From Paenibacillus oralis (GTDB taxonomy: Bacteria; Bacillota; Bacilli; Paenibacillales; Paenibacillaceae): a DNA stretch of 64,000 bases. The notes under the pieces were generated by a model. That model was not told the DNA's origin and searched no databases. It worked only from the letters and a program-made list of their open reading frames with translations. The DNA is taken from positions 5,649,054 to 5,713,053 of the forward strand of contig NZ_RRCN01000001.1 in the NCBI RefSeq assembly GCF_003863965.1. Reading direction: 5' to 3'. A program made the translations under genes and the position numbers. Shown here piece after piece: positions 1 through 8,407 of the stretch (its first letter is position 1; each line of letters starts with the position of its first letter).

Positions 1-363
1 TGGCTCAGAACGGTATCCCGCAATATGGCGATCACCTACTTGCGCAAAAACAAAAAATATATGCAAAATCTGGAGCAGCCCTCCGCGATCGGCGAATTGG
101 CCGTATCCTCCTGGAAAGACGGCTCGGTTGAGGATTCGGTGGAAACGAAGCTGATGGAAGAAGCGATCGTTTCGTATTTGCGCCGCTTGAAGCCGGAGTA
201 CCGCATGCTGGTCGAATACCGTTGGAGACTTGGGTTAAGCTACAGGGAAATCGCCGACAAGCTGGGAGTTTGCGAAAATATCGTCCGGCAGCGGCTGTTT
301 CGCACCCGGGAAGGCATTAAGAAAAAGCTGTACCGCGAGTGGGAAAGAAGCCGGCATACGTAA
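1..363 (+). CDS. Sigma-70 family RNA polymerase sigma factor, 3' part only
   Basis: The frame is open from the first base and ends at TAA 361-363, so the start lies left of the window. The first residues (WLRTVSRNMAITYLRKNKK) look like the end of sigma region 2, which binds the -10 element. The C-terminal half has a region 4 helix-turn-helix around GLSYREIADKLGV, which would contact the -35 element. The short linker between the two suggests an ECF-type factor. No anti-sigma gene follows. The next gene is convergent and a shared hairpin separates them. The promoter class cannot be judged from this fragment. Confidence 0.85.
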   Translation, partial: WLRTVSRNMAITYLRKNKKYMQNLEQPSAIGELAVSSWKDGSVEDSVETKLMEEAIVSYLRRLKPEYRMLVEYRWRLGLSYREIADKLGVCENIVRQRLFRTREGIKKKLYREWERSRHT

Positions 364-373
364 CGAAAACAAA

Positions 374-421
374 CGAGGCTGCCCCTTTAGGTCAAGTTAA
401 GGACCTAAAGGGGCAGCCTCG
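374..421. terminator. Perfect 20-bp hairpin between convergent genes
   Basis: Positions 374-393 pair perfectly with 402-421 around an 8-nt loop. On the minus strand the stem runs into a T-rich stretch, so it best serves the leftward CNNM/CBS gene. It can also stop rightward transcription from the sigma factor gene. Confidence 0.85.
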
Positions 422-427
422 TGTATG

Positions 428-1747
428 TTATGCGCCGGCCTCCTCCAGCGGCTGAAGCTGCTGCCGGATTAATTTGACGCGTGAAATTCTCTTGTTGTCG
501 GTTTCTTCCACCACGTAAGTAAATTCGCCGTATTCCACGGTTTGGCCTACCTGCGGCGGTAAAATATCGATCCGGGAATAGAGCCACCCGCCGATCGTAT
601 CGTAGTCGTCGGAGTCGAGTTCCAGACCAAACCGGTCATTGATCGAATCGATCAGCATGAGTCCGTCCACCGAATAGATACCCGGTTCAATCTGCTCGAT
701 TCCAGGGCGTTCCTCGTCGAACTCATCCTGAATTTCGCCGACGATTTCTTCGACGATATCCTCAAGCGTCACCATGCCGGAGGTTCCTCCGTATTCGTCG
801 ATCAAGATGGCGATCTGCGTTCTTCCCCGCTGCATCCGTTTCATCAAATCGCTGATTTGGGTCGATTCCGGAACCGCCATGATCGGCCGGATCAAGTCGC
901 GTAAATTCCGGGTACTCGAGCGAATCAAATCTTTAATATGAATAAATCCGATGATATGGTCCTTGTCCTGATGACATACGGGATATCGGGTTCTTGTGCC
1001 TTCCAAGGCGATTTCCAGGTTTTCCTCCAGCGAATGCTGGGTATACAGGCAAATCATTTCGGTCCGGGGAATCATAATTTCCCGCGCCGTCGTATCGGCG
1101 AATTCAAAAATGTTGTCCACCAGCGACATCTCCGTGCTGTCGATCAAGCCGCTTTCGCTGCTTTCCTTCATCATGACCCGGATTTCTTCCTCCGTATGCA
1201 CGGAGTCCTGCCCGGAAGCCGGCGAAATCCTAAACAGACGCAAGAGGCCGGATGACAGGTTGTTCAGAATCCAAATGAACGGGTACATGATGCGATAGAA
1301 CAGCAGCATAGGCCAGGCAAACCATAAGGTAATGGTTTCCGCCTTGTGGACGGCGATCGTTTTCGGAGAGAGCTCTCCCAGAACGATATGCAGAACGGCG
1401 ATGAGAATAAAGGCAACCGTTAACGAGACGAGATAAGCCGGCTTTTCGCCCAACCCCGTCAATACAAACAGCGGATTCAGCAGCCGGGCCACCACCGGTT
1501 CGCCCAGCCACCCCAGCCCCAGCGAGCTGAGCGTGATACCTACCTGGCACGCCGATAAGTAACCGTCCAGATGATTCAAGTGTCTTTTTACGATCGCGGC
1601 TCGCCTTCGCCCTTCCTCCACCAGCGCGTCGATGCGAGAGCTTCGGACCTTGACGATCGCAAATTCGGCAGACACGAAAAATCCGTTCAATAATACCAGC
1701 AGCACCATCAGTCCTACATGCAGAAGACTCGGTAAAGGGTCACTCAA
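428..1747 (-). CDS. CNNM/CBS-domain membrane protein (HlyC/CorC family transporter)
   Basis: A 439-aa protein. Residues 1-200 form a DUF21/CNNM membrane domain with several hydrophobic helices (LLHVGLMVLLVLLNGFF at the N-terminus). Two CBS domains follow (about 215-340, with MIPRTEM and DEYGGTSGMVTLEDIVEE motifs), then a C-terminal CorC_HlyC domain. Relatives are linked to magnesium or cobalt efflux and tolerance; the 'haemolysin' name is historical. The only in-frame start after an upstream stop is TTG 1747, behind a weak AGGAAA site. A much stronger GAAGGAGGTG lies about 40 nt upstream and cannot serve this start. The long leader and its inverted repeat have their own entries. Confidence 0.88.
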   Translation of the reverse strand: MSDPLPSLLHVGLMVLLVLLNGFFVSAEFAIVKVRSSRIDALVEEGRRRAAIVKRHLNHLDGYLSACQVGITLSSLGLGWLGEPVVARLLNPLFVLTGLGEKPAYLVSLTVAFILIAVLHIVLGELSPKTIAVHKAETITLWFAWPMLLFYRIMYPFIWILNNLSSGLLRLFRISPASGQDSVHTEEEIRVMMKESSESGLIDSTEMSLVDNIFEFADTTAREIMIPRTEMICLYTQHSLEENLEIALEGTRTRYPVCHQDKDHIIGFIHIKDLIRSSTRNLRDLIRPIMAVPESTQISDLMKRMQRGRTQIAILIDEYGGTSGMVTLEDIVEEIVGEIQDEFDEERPGIEQIEPGIYSVDGLMLIDSINDRFGLELDSDDYDTIGGWLYSRIDILPPQVGQTVEYGEFTYVVEETDNKRISRVKLIRQQLQPLEEAGA

Positions 1748-1754
1748 TACGTTT

Positions 1755-1784
1755 CCTATTCCCGCCTATCCAGCGGTGAATAGG
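1755..1784 (-). promoter_or_regulatory. Inverted repeat that could hide the ribosome binding site
   Basis: CCTATTC (1755-1761 as read on plus) and GAATAGG (1778-1784) are perfect inverse complements. On the leftward mRNA the stem includes the AGG of the only ribosome binding site next to TTG 1747. A second short palindrome, AGGTGCACCT, lies just upstream. This fits translational control, but no known riboswitch consensus was recognised. Confidence 0.4.
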
Positions 1785-1910
1785 TGCACCTCCTTCGCGG
1801 TATGGAATCGTACATCATTTTGTATTTTTCATTTATATAGTGCAGCGTCAACTTCCCAATGGATTCATCTCCCTTACAGGATATTTCGGCATAAACCGTG
1901 TTTACTATTA

Positions 1911-1938
1911 ATTATATTATTATACACTACACAGTCAA
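1911..1938 (-). promoter_or_regulatory. Sigma-A-type promoter for the CNNM/CBS gene
   Basis: On the minus strand TTGACT (1933-1938) is followed after 16 bp by TATAAT (1911-1916). It would give a leader of roughly 155 nt before TTG 1747, long enough for a regulatory structure. Confidence 0.6.
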
Positions 1939-1991
1939 ACGCTTCGGTATGACAGCGGTACTGGCACATTCGGCCGCAAAAATGAAAAAGA

Positions 1992-2011
1992 ACCCCCTTT
2001 CGCGAGGGAGT
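1992..2011 (-). terminator. Terminator after gerQ
   Basis: On the minus strand ACTCCCT and AGGGGGT pair (one G-T pair) around CGCGAA, followed by TCTTTTTC. It lies just downstream of the gerQ stop. Confidence 0.7.
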
Positions 2012-2024
2012 CCTAGTCCTATGT

Positions 2025-2474
2025 CTATCTGGTAGGCGGCGGGGCGCCAATGGTGCCGGGATATTGATAAAACAAAGGTTCATCAAATGTTGCATAATCA
2101 AGGTTGACCATCAGCAGAACGGTCCGCCGGCCGGTGGCCGGGTCGCTGATGATGATATGGTCGCGCCCGGCGGCTTCGAGAACGCCCTTGAATATTTTGG
2201 CATTCCATTCGCGGTTGTTTTCGAATGTCATATAAAAGGTGCCGACTTTTCCCAGATTAAGACGTAAAATATTTTCAATATATGACTGCTCAAACGTTGG
2301 AATGGCCGATGGCACTACCGTGCCGCCGAGCGTCATCGGACTGCCGCTTGGCACTTGCGGCGGGACGACTGCCCCGCCTCCCATTGGAGCCATAAAACCC
2401 GCCCCTCCGGTTTGAGCAGGCGAGACGTTGTAGCCGGCGGGGTACGCGGCCGGCCGGTAAGATTGGGTAAACAT
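2025..2474 (-). CDS. gerQ: Spore coat protein GerQ
   Basis: A 149-aa protein. Residues 1-60 are low-complexity and rich in Gly, Pro, Ala and Tyr. The rest is the conserved GerQ domain, with TFEQSYIENILRLN, YMTFENNREWNAKIFKG and the DHIIISDPATG stretch. In Bacillus subtilis GerQ is an inner-coat protein cross-linked by transglutaminase and needed for CwlJ to work in calcium-dipicolinate-triggered germination. ATG 2474 is the start, because the upstream in-frame ATG 2492 overlaps the GAGGAGG that serves 2474. It lies directly downstream of cwlJ on the same strand, matching the known cwlJ-gerQ operon. Confidence 0.95.
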   Translation of the reverse strand: MFTQSYRPAAYPAGYNVSPAQTGGAGFMAPMGGGAVVPPQVPSGSPMTLGGTVVPSAIPTFEQSYIENILRLNLGKVGTFYMTFENNREWNAKIFKGVLEAAGRDHIIISDPATGRRTVLLMVNLDYATFDEPLFYQYPGTIGAPPPTR

Positions 2475-2543
2475 GAATCGATTCCTCCTCATTTAACTTG
2501 CTTAGGTTTCGCTTTCTTTGCCGTGCCTAAGTATGCTTAATGC

Positions 2544-2966
2544 TTAAAAAACCCCTGGGCAATCTTGCGCGCTGGGAGCAAAGAAACAGTGCGATTTGAA
2601 ACGCCCGGTATTTTGCTGATTGTACCACGTCCCGGGGCAATTGCCGGCGGGCATGAAGAACCACAGCGCATTGGACGCCGGCCAAACCCGCTCCCCGCCT
2701 ATCACTCTCCGGGCTAGACGGATCTCCCTGTCGCGCGCTCTCTGGTAGAAGTATCCCTTTTGTGTCGCTTCAAAGCCGCCGGGCGACTGAAACACCATCT
2801 GTTTCATTAGGCGAATATCCCGAAAATCAAGGCAATTTCCCAATATCCGATTTACGCCCACATTCCCAACCATCAGCATCCCCTGCACTCCCTCGCCTTC
2901 CGCTTCCGCGCGCATCAGGCGCGCCAGCAGCTTGACGTCTTCCGAGTTTGTATTAATGACCGCCAA
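2544..2966 (-). CDS. cwlJ: Spore cortex-lytic enzyme CwlJ
   Basis: A 140-aa protein, close to the usual CwlJ length of about 142. It is a single SleB/CwlJ hydrolase domain without a signal peptide, which is typical because CwlJ is delivered to the coat during sporulation. The conserved acidic motif RLMRAEAEGE carries the expected catalytic Glu near residue 21, and the C-terminal half has the YNQQNTGRFKSHCFF stretch. It degrades cortex peptidoglycan during germination. Start is TTG 2966 behind GGAAGGAGGG. gerQ follows 69 bp downstream, so the two are probably co-transcribed and depend on each other in the coat. Confidence 0.95.
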   Translation of the reverse strand: MAVINTNSEDVKLLARLMRAEAEGEGVQGMLMVGNVGVNRILGNCLDFRDIRLMKQMVFQSPGGFEATQKGYFYQRARDREIRLARRVIGGERVWPASNALWFFMPAGNCPGTWYNQQNTGRFKSHCFFAPSAQDCPGVF

Positions 2967-2998
2967 TCCCGTCCCTCCTTCCTCCCTACTTAACGCTA

Positions 2999-3007
2999 TA
3001 TTGTATG
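2999..3007 (-). promoter_or_regulatory. Possible mother-cell sporulation promoter -10 for cwlJ
   Basis: CATACAATA on the minus strand matches the sigma-K form CATAnnnTA and is close to the sigma-E form CATACAnT. It lies 33 bp before the cwlJ start, as expected for a mother-cell gene. No convincing -35 was found, so the sigma factor cannot be settled from sequence. Confidence 0.45.
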
Positions 3008-3235
3008 TGCGAATGCCTATCCGGGTGTCAGAATCCCTGAAAATAGCCTTGTCAATAGCTCAAGGCAACTTTTCGTTGTGAATCCGATTACAATATTGAA
3101 CATTTTGTGGCTATTTCTATGGACGCGCTTACACGAATAGCATATACTGTTAAGTAAATAAATGTTTTTTATATGGTTTTGGTGATTTCTTTATAAAACG
3201 CTTTGCTTCACAACACCTTTTAGGAGGTTCCCCAC

Positions 3236-4561
3236 ATGAGAATCGCGATTATTGGCGGCGGCTTGGCCGGGTTGACGGCAGCGGCATATTTATCGGGCAA
3301 CGAGGAGACGGCCGGCACGGTGTTTGAACGGAGCCCACAGCTTGGCGGCCGGGCTTTTACTTATGAAAAATCGGGATTTACGCTGAATTACGGAGCGCAT
3401 GCGGTTTACGGAATCGACAGACACACGCTCCATCATATGGAAGAAGAGCTAAACCTTAAATTTCAAAGCAAACAGGTCGATAAACGCAAAGTGATGTACG
3501 CCAAGCACGGGCGTTTGACGCCCGCTCCACTCGATTTTGTCAACATCGTCAAGACGGGTGTCCTGACTCCGCTGGAGAAGGTGCGTTTCGTCAGCGAGAT
3601 CGCCGCGGTTATCGGCAACATCCATCAGTTGAAGCATCATCGTACGCTGGGCGATTATCTCGAGCATTCCCACGCCTCCGCCGATGTCAAAGAGCTGTGG
3701 GCGCATCTGGTCTGCTCCAATTTTTTCATTACGCCGGAGGAAGCCAGGAAGGTGCCTGGCGAGGTCATCGCCGAGTACTATCATAACCTGTTCCTTTCCC
3801 AGCGGCCGGTAAGCTATATTCTCGGCAGTTGGGCGACGATCACCGGCCAGTTGGTCGACAAGATCCGCGACAACGAAAACTGGGAAATCTCCGTGAAGGA
3901 ACCGGTCGAGTCGATTGTGATGGAAGACGGAAAGTTTGTGCTGAACACTAAAACGCGGGAGCGGCTAGAATACGATCAGGTTGTTTTTGCGATGCCGGTA
4001 CAGCAGGTCGTCAAGCTGCTGGAAAACTCGCCTTGGTCCGCTGCGCTTGAGCCGTATAAAGAGTGCACCTCTACCGAGGTGCTGGTGTACGACGTCGGCT
4101 TCTCGAAAGTTGTCGCGCGCCCCTTCCATTACATCAGCGACATGGATCATAAAATATTCATCAGCGACGTCTCGGCAACCGACTACACGGTGGCGCCGGC
4201 GCACGGCCAGTTGCTACAGGGGATCGCCTACTTGAATGACGACTTTACGGATGAGGAGCAAAAGAAACAATATCTGGAACAGAAAACCTCGCAGATGGAA
4301 GCCCTGTTCGACACGTATTACCCGGATTGGCGGAATTTTGTCGAAGTCAAGCGCGTTTCCAAAAAAGCGATGGTGGCCAGCGTCAAAAACATCTACACGA
4401 ACAATCTGCTTCCGAACCGCCTGGCCGGCCTGCCATTTTACTTCTGCGGCGACGGCTGCACGGGCAAAGGCGAGCTCGCCGAACGCGCTTTTTCCAGCGC
4501 GCGGAACGTAGCCCAGACGCTTTTGGCGGATACCGTACGGATTAAAGCCTATTCCCATTAG
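3236..4561 (+). CDS. FAD-dependent oxidoreductase, amine-oxidase/phytoene-desaturase type
   Basis: A 441-aa protein starting with a dinucleotide-binding motif (IAIIGGGLAGLTAA), followed by GGRAFTYEKSGFTLNYGAHA as in protoporphyrinogen oxidase and carotene desaturase relatives. The C-terminus carries the second FAD contact, FCGDGCTGKGELAERAF. The substrate cannot be read from sequence. There are no carotenoid or haem genes nearby, so those names would be guesses. ATG 3236 follows AGGAGG with good spacing. The gene is monocistronic, with a bidirectional terminator downstream. It is divergent from cwlJ-gerQ, and a spore role is possible but unsupported. Confidence 0.85.
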   Translation: MRIAIIGGGLAGLTAAAYLSGNEETAGTVFERSPQLGGRAFTYEKSGFTLNYGAHAVYGIDRHTLHHMEEELNLKFQSKQVDKRKVMYAKHGRLTPAPLDFVNIVKTGVLTPLEKVRFVSEIAAVIGNIHQLKHHRTLGDYLEHSHASADVKELWAHLVCSNFFITPEEARKVPGEVIAEYYHNLFLSQRPVSYILGSWATITGQLVDKIRDNENWEISVKEPVESIVMEDGKFVLNTKTRERLEYDQVVFAMPVQQVVKLLENSPWSAALEPYKECTSTEVLVYDVGFSKVVARPFHYISDMDHKIFISDVSATDYTVAPAHGQLLQGIAYLNDDFTDEEQKKQYLEQKTSQMEALFDTYYPDWRNFVEVKRVSKKAMVASVKNIYTNNLLPNRLAGLPFYFCGDGCTGKGELAERAFSSARNVAQTLLADTVRIKAYSH

Positions 4562-4575
4562 CAGGAACCAGAAAC

Positions 4576-4631
4576 AAAAACAGAAGCGAACGCGAGTAGC
4601 CGAATGATGGCGCTCCGTTGCTTCTGTTTTT
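4576..4631. terminator. Bidirectional terminator between the FAD gene and the DUF2500 gene
   Basis: AAAAACAGAAGC (4576-4587) pairs with GCTTCTGTTTTT (4620-4631); the inner arms pair partly as well. It has a T-run rightward and A-run leftward, fitting two convergent genes. Confidence 0.85.
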
Positions 4632-4685
4632 TATTGACGTATTTCCTTTCAACTGGCGACTTCCTTTCCTGGTCTGATTTAAAGT

Positions 4686-5105
4686 TTAAAGCGTACTGCG
4701 GTATTTCCGGAATTCCTGCACTTCCGTCCGATGCGTTTTCCGTACCCGCTCAAAGCGGTGGAAATGATGGCCTTGAAACGTCAGCTTCCCTTCGTCTCCT
4801 TCCGCGCATTGGCCGTATTCCAGGCCGCTGACGGCAAATTCCAGCCGGTCGCCGCTCTCGACCTCAAATGTAACATAATATTTCGTGTCCGACCGGTTAA
4901 CCGATGTTTCCGTATCATGGCGATGGGAAACCTCCGTCCGCTTCCCGACGATCACCGAATTTACGCTGAGTACGGGTTGCCTGCTGCTGGCGAAAAAGCG
5001 CCACACCCCTCCCGCGGCCGAAATCACGACGATCGCCGTAAGCACAACGAGCAGGATCGGCAGCGCGGTTTCCATCATATCGAACATCTCCACCCATGAC
5101 TGCAT
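4686..5105 (-). CDS. DUF2500 family membrane protein
   Basis: A 139-aa protein with one N-terminal membrane helix (about residues 12-35, ILLVVLTAIVVISAAGGV). A soluble beta-rich domain follows, with VIVGKRTEV near its start and YYVTFEVESGDRLEFAVSG further on, which is the DUF2500 pattern. The function of the family is unknown. ATG 5105 has GAAGGAGGG upstream. The frame is open further upstream, but those starts lack a ribosome binding site. The protein is probably anchored in the cytoplasmic membrane with the domain outside or on the membrane face. Confidence 0.75.
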   Translation of the reverse strand: MQSWVEMFDMMETALPILLVVLTAIVVISAAGGVWRFFASSRQPVLSVNSVIVGKRTEVSHRHDTETSVNRSDTKYYVTFEVESGDRLEFAVSGLEYGQCAEGDEGKLTFQGHHFHRFERVRKTHRTEVQEFRKYRSTL

Positions 5106-5248
5106 GGTTCGCCCTCCTTCATAGAGGCAATGGCCTGCTTCTTTTGTCCCTCCCCTTTCTTTCCTAAGTATATGCCGCTTAACTTGAAACTTGTTATTCA
5201 CCTGCGGCGTAAATTATGACACTCTTGTCCCACAAAATAACAAAAAAA

Positions 5249-5273
5249 CTCCGGCTCGTTAATCGAACCGGAG
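5249..5273 (-). terminator. Terminator after the small Cys-rich gene
   Basis: On the minus strand CTCCGGTTCG-ATTAA-CGAGCCGGAG is followed by seven T. One pair is G-T. Confidence 0.9.
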
Positions 5274-5306
5274 GGTTAGCCAAACTGGTCTGCCAGCGAA
5301 TAAGAA

Positions 5307-5498
5307 TCAAGCATAATATTCAAACAGCAATTGGCGGGTTTCTTCGGCGCCGTCGGCTTCAGGTTCGGTATCCAAAAGCCCTTTCTCCGCCCAGCAAGCC
5401 CGGCACATCTCTTCGGTCGTGCATAAATGAGCGTCTTCGCAGGTGTAGCAAAATTGGAGATAATTGCGGGTTACCGTGTCTTGCGTTGTCGTTTTCAT
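5307..5498 (-). CDS. Small Cys-rich protein, function unknown
   Basis: A 63-aa protein with four Cys in CxxC-like pairs (FCYTCEDAHLC and MCRACWAEKG), suggesting a small zinc-binding fold, followed by an acidic tail. No signal peptide or membrane helix is present. The start is ATG 5498 or GTG 5501; both lie 6-9 nt after AGGAG and ATG is preferred. The gene has its own strong terminator and is monocistronic. I do not recognise the family beyond seeing it as a zinc-ribbon-like miniature protein. Confidence 0.7.
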   Translation of the reverse strand: MKTTTQDTVTRNYLQFCYTCEDAHLCTTEEMCRACWAEKGLLDTEPEADGAEETRQLLFEYYA

Positions 5499-5625
5499 CA
5501 CTATTCACTCCTGCCATGGAATTTGGAGCGCCGCTCCGTTTTGCTGCTGTTTCCCTTGCAAGTTAAATTTATCACAAAGTCCGTAATTTATATGTGATTA
5601 TTTTCACAAACTATGAAAAATAAAA

Positions 5626-5649
5626 AAGCATGGCCACATTGCCATACTT
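5626..5649 (-). terminator. Terminator after the YCF48-type lipoprotein gene
   Basis: On the minus strand AAGTATGGC-AATGTG-GCCATGCTT is followed by TTTTTA. The nine-pair stem contains one G-T pair. Confidence 0.85.
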
Positions 5650-5690
5650 TTTCACTTTTGTTATTCGTGCCATCTTAGGCGCGGACAGGC

Positions 5691-6989
5691 CTACAGCACA
5701 TGCCAGCTCGTTCCCCCGTCTCTCGTCTGCAGCAGCAACGAACGTTTCTGATCTTCTTTGGCCACCAGCAGCCAGCCTACTCTGGAGGAAAAGAACTGCA
5801 GTTTCACCACTTCCGGATAATCGGCCACGATATCAACCAGCTTCGCGCTTCGCGGCAATGGCGTCCAATGATTGCCTTGATCCGAAGTATAGTAAACGGT
5901 CGAGCCCATCATCGTCCAGCCTTCGTTTCGCGTCAAAAAGGTCGGTGCCAAGTCCTCATTGAATCCGGTCTGCCACGATAAATTGAAAGGGACCAGCGTC
6001 CAGGTGGCTCCGGCATCTTGGGTGAAGTAACCGTTAAACTTGGTGGCTTCATCGCGGGTGCAGCCGACCGGGACCCAGCCTGAACTGCCATCCCCGAAGA
6101 GCGAGACATTGCCAACGATAAATCGATCACAGGTTTTGAATTTTTCGGCATCAAAGAAGCTCTCTTTTTTCGCCCATGTATCTCCCCCGTTATCCGTGGT
6201 ATACAGTGCGGGTTGTCCTGCTTCAATCTCGCTGACGAATCCGTTCAGCTCATCGACGAAGGCCATCGACATTGGGGTTCCCTGCCCCAGCCCTGATCGC
6301 GCTGGTGGATTGAGCGCAAAGCTGTTCGGGTCCGGAGCCCCCATAATCGGATCAAACGTGGCTCCCCCGTCTTCCGTCGCGTAGAGCACTCTTTCACTAC
6401 GCCCCGAGTCGCTCGTATTACTGGTTAATACCCAGCCGTTAGACTCGTTGGAAAAATAAATCCCCTCGACCTGGTCCGCTCGCGGAAAAGAAGAGACTTT
6501 CCAAGTGACGCCCCCGTCTTCCGTCCTTAAGACGATCGCGTCATCCAAACCGGCGGCATTGCGCACAATCCAGCCGTGCATCGGATCGATAAAAAAAATC
6601 TCTTTGCCGAAACGCGGCGTGCTCGGAAACATCACCGAAGCGGCCGGAGAAATATTCGTCCAGGTCTGCCCGTTGTCTCGAGTAAGATAAAGTCTCAGCT
6701 CGCTCTGAGTGCAGCCCCAAGCCAGCCCGGTAGTCGTGCTGAGCAACTGAAAATCGGTTAAGCGCGTTTGAATTTGATATTTGTTGTTGTTCCCATCCTC
6801 TGCGGGAGCTTTCGTTTCCGCTCCCAGGTTTTCGGAGGAATCGGGATTAATGACGGTGATCGTCTGCCCTTTTTCTTCCGGCGGCTCCGGCTGCGCCTGC
6901 TTCACTTCCGGAGGCTGCTCGGACGTACAGGCCGTCAGCAGCAGGCATAGGGATAGCGAAACTACGATAACATAACGCCATAATTTCAA
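5691..6989 (-). CDS. Lipoprotein with YCF48/BNR-type beta-propeller repeats
   Basis: A protein of about 432 aa. The signal peptide ends in the lipobox LLTAC, so the protein should be anchored to the outer face of the membrane. After a Pro/Glu-rich linker, several repeats of the Y-T-x-D-G-G-x-T-W type (LYTTDNGGDTW, YYTSDQGNHWTP, LQTRDGGTSW) alternate with GW/V segments. This is the seven-bladed propeller pattern of YCF48, sialidase and Vps10 families. No catalytic residues can be assigned, so it is more likely a binding or assembly scaffold. TTG 6989 gives a compact signal peptide and follows GTGAGG; GTG 7013 is an alternative (440 aa). It may be co-transcribed with the deacetylase gene upstream. 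Confidence 0.75.
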   Translation of the reverse strand: MKLWRYVIVVSLSLCLLLTACTSEQPPEVKQAQPEPPEEKGQTITVINPDSSENLGAETKAPAEDGNNNKYQIQTRLTDFQLLSTTTGLAWGCTQSELRLYLTRDNGQTWTNISPAASVMFPSTPRFGKEIFFIDPMHGWIVRNAAGLDDAIVLRTEDGGVTWKVSSFPRADQVEGIYFSNESNGWVLTSNTSDSGRSERVLYATEDGGATFDPIMGAPDPNSFALNPPARSGLGQGTPMSMAFVDELNGFVSEIEAGQPALYTTDNGGDTWAKKESFFDAEKFKTCDRFIVGNVSLFGDGSSGWVPVGCTRDEATKFNGYFTQDAGATWTLVPFNLSWQTGFNEDLAPTFLTRNEGWTMMGSTVYYTSDQGNHWTPLPRSAKLVDIVADYPEVVKLQFFSSRVGWLLVAKEDQKRSLLLQTRDGGTSWHVL

Positions 6990-7065
6990 AAAAACAACCT
7001 CACTTTCAACCACATGCCGATAGTTTATTATATCATAGCGTGATCGAAGCCCTCAGGGACCGGAA

Positions 7066-8037
7066 TTATAGCCGCGGATCTTTGGCAAAATTGACGCTGA
7101 CATGCTGATTGGGCTTGTAGACGGCAAAGGCGTACCCTTTTTTCTGCAAATATTCGATAACCTCCGGAAGGATTTCCACGGTTTGCGCCTTTTCGTGCAT
7201 TAAAATCACTTCGGTATCCCGGTGTACCTGGCGTTTGACCTCCTTCAAAATGCGTTTGGGGTTGTCCGAATACCGCCAATCCTGGGAATCGACCGTCCAG
7301 TCCCACATTTTAAACCCCGCATCGGCGATATCGCCGCGGAATTGTTTGCCGACCTCCGGTTTACTGCCGTACGGCGCCCGGATCAGCGTCGGCGAAACTC
7401 CGGTAATCTTGGCCATCAGCTTTTGTTCCTGCTGGAATTCTTTGATGAAATTGTCCGAATTTCCGCTGTCGTATATTTTTTTCTTGTTGTGGCTCATGCT
7501 GTGCAGGCCTACATAGTTGCCGGCTTCAACCGCGTCCTTGACGGTTTGTTCATGGCCTGAAAGCTGATTTCCGATCATAAAGAAAGTGCCGTGAATCTGA
7601 TATTTAGCCAAAATATCCATAATTTCCTCTGTGTGCTTGCTCGGACCGTCATCGAAAGTCAAATAAATCACCTTCGGCTGCTTAACGGCGGACTGTTTAA
7701 CGGCCTCAGGGTTCGCTGTCTTCGAGTCGGTTGCAGTGGCGGCCTGCGGAGTTGTTTTAGCCGGTGTCGCCGGCTCCTGCTTTTGCCCCGACGGCTGGAC
7801 GGCAGAGTCTGCGTTTTTGCCGGCCAGATTGGCGGAGACGACGGCTGTTGTGGAGTGTCTGACTACTGCGCTTGGCTTGTGGTGGTTCAGATACGAATAT
7901 GCGGCAACCCCCGTTAAAGTTAAAGATACGACGGAAAGCGACACCGCGCTCACCTTGATCCATTTCGTTTTCCGCATGGATTTGGCGCGTGCGGTGCGGG
8001 TGGAATGCTTTTGTGTGCTTCTGTTGATGTACGGCAT
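7066..8037 (-). CDS. Membrane-anchored polysaccharide deacetylase (CE4)
   Basis: A 323-aa protein. A basic N-terminus and one membrane helix (about residues 28-48) are followed by a Ser/Thr/Ala-rich linker, then a NodB domain from about residue 125. CE4 motifs are visible: TFDDG (catalytic base and metal Asp), HSMSHN (metal His pair), RAPYG, WTVDSQDW and ILMHE. The family removes N-acetyl groups from peptidoglycan or other amino-sugar polymers outside the membrane. ATG 8037 follows GAGAGG. A second deacetylase lies at 19.9 kb. The substrate is not fixed by sequence; peptidoglycan is most likely. Confidence 0.88.
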   Translation of the reverse strand: MPYINRSTQKHSTRTARAKSMRKTKWIKVSAVSLSVVSLTLTGVAAYSYLNHHKPSAVVRHSTTAVVSANLAGKNADSAVQPSGQKQEPATPAKTTPQAATATDSKTANPEAVKQSAVKQPKVIYLTFDDGPSKHTEEIMDILAKYQIHGTFFMIGNQLSGHEQTVKDAVEAGNYVGLHSMSHNKKKIYDSGNSDNFIKEFQQEQKLMAKITGVSPTLIRAPYGSKPEVGKQFRGDIADAGFKMWDWTVDSQDWRYSDNPKRILKEVKRQVHRDTEVILMHEKAQTVEILPEVIEYLQKKGYAFAVYKPNQHVSVNFAKDPRL

Positions 8038-8204
8038 ATGAATAAGTCCTCTCTCATTTCATTATTACTAGAATAATATAAAATGAGCGATTCGTCCTTA
8101 CAGAATCGTTAATCGCAGGTTACAAAGTCATTACAGAATTTTATGGATTAACATCATTAAGTTAACATAACAATTGTTACGTTTATTTATCGAGGGAACC
8201 CCCG

Positions 8205-8337
8205 CGAAATGCAAAAGTGCAGGCGGTTTTTGTCGAAACTCCTCTAAACCCGTGGCTCAAATGTAAATTTGCAGTTCATTTCCGGTCAAAAGCTGCTTTT
8301 TTATCGGATAGCCTCAAATAAGATGTACTTTCGGCTA
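8205..8337. repeat. Dispersed intergenic repeat, family R3, left of the IS
   Basis: The sequence is built from degenerate short units around TGCAAAAGTGCAG, TAAATTTGCAGTT and AAAAGCTGC. It resembles DNA at 9738-9815 and 10050-10240. It is interrupted at 8338 by the insertion sequence. No open frame or promoter stands out in 8041-8337. Confidence 0.5.
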
Positions 8338-8407
8338 GGCCCCCTAATTCCGGAGTCCACACCGTCAAAATAATGTGTGTCGTACGATTGCTCACTTTTT
8401 CACCAAA

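Noticed and set aside
3100..3235. Sigma-E promoter for the FAD oxidoreductase gene
   Set aside because: A CATATACT-like -10 is present, but the -35 does not fit and the region is AT-rich enough for chance matches.
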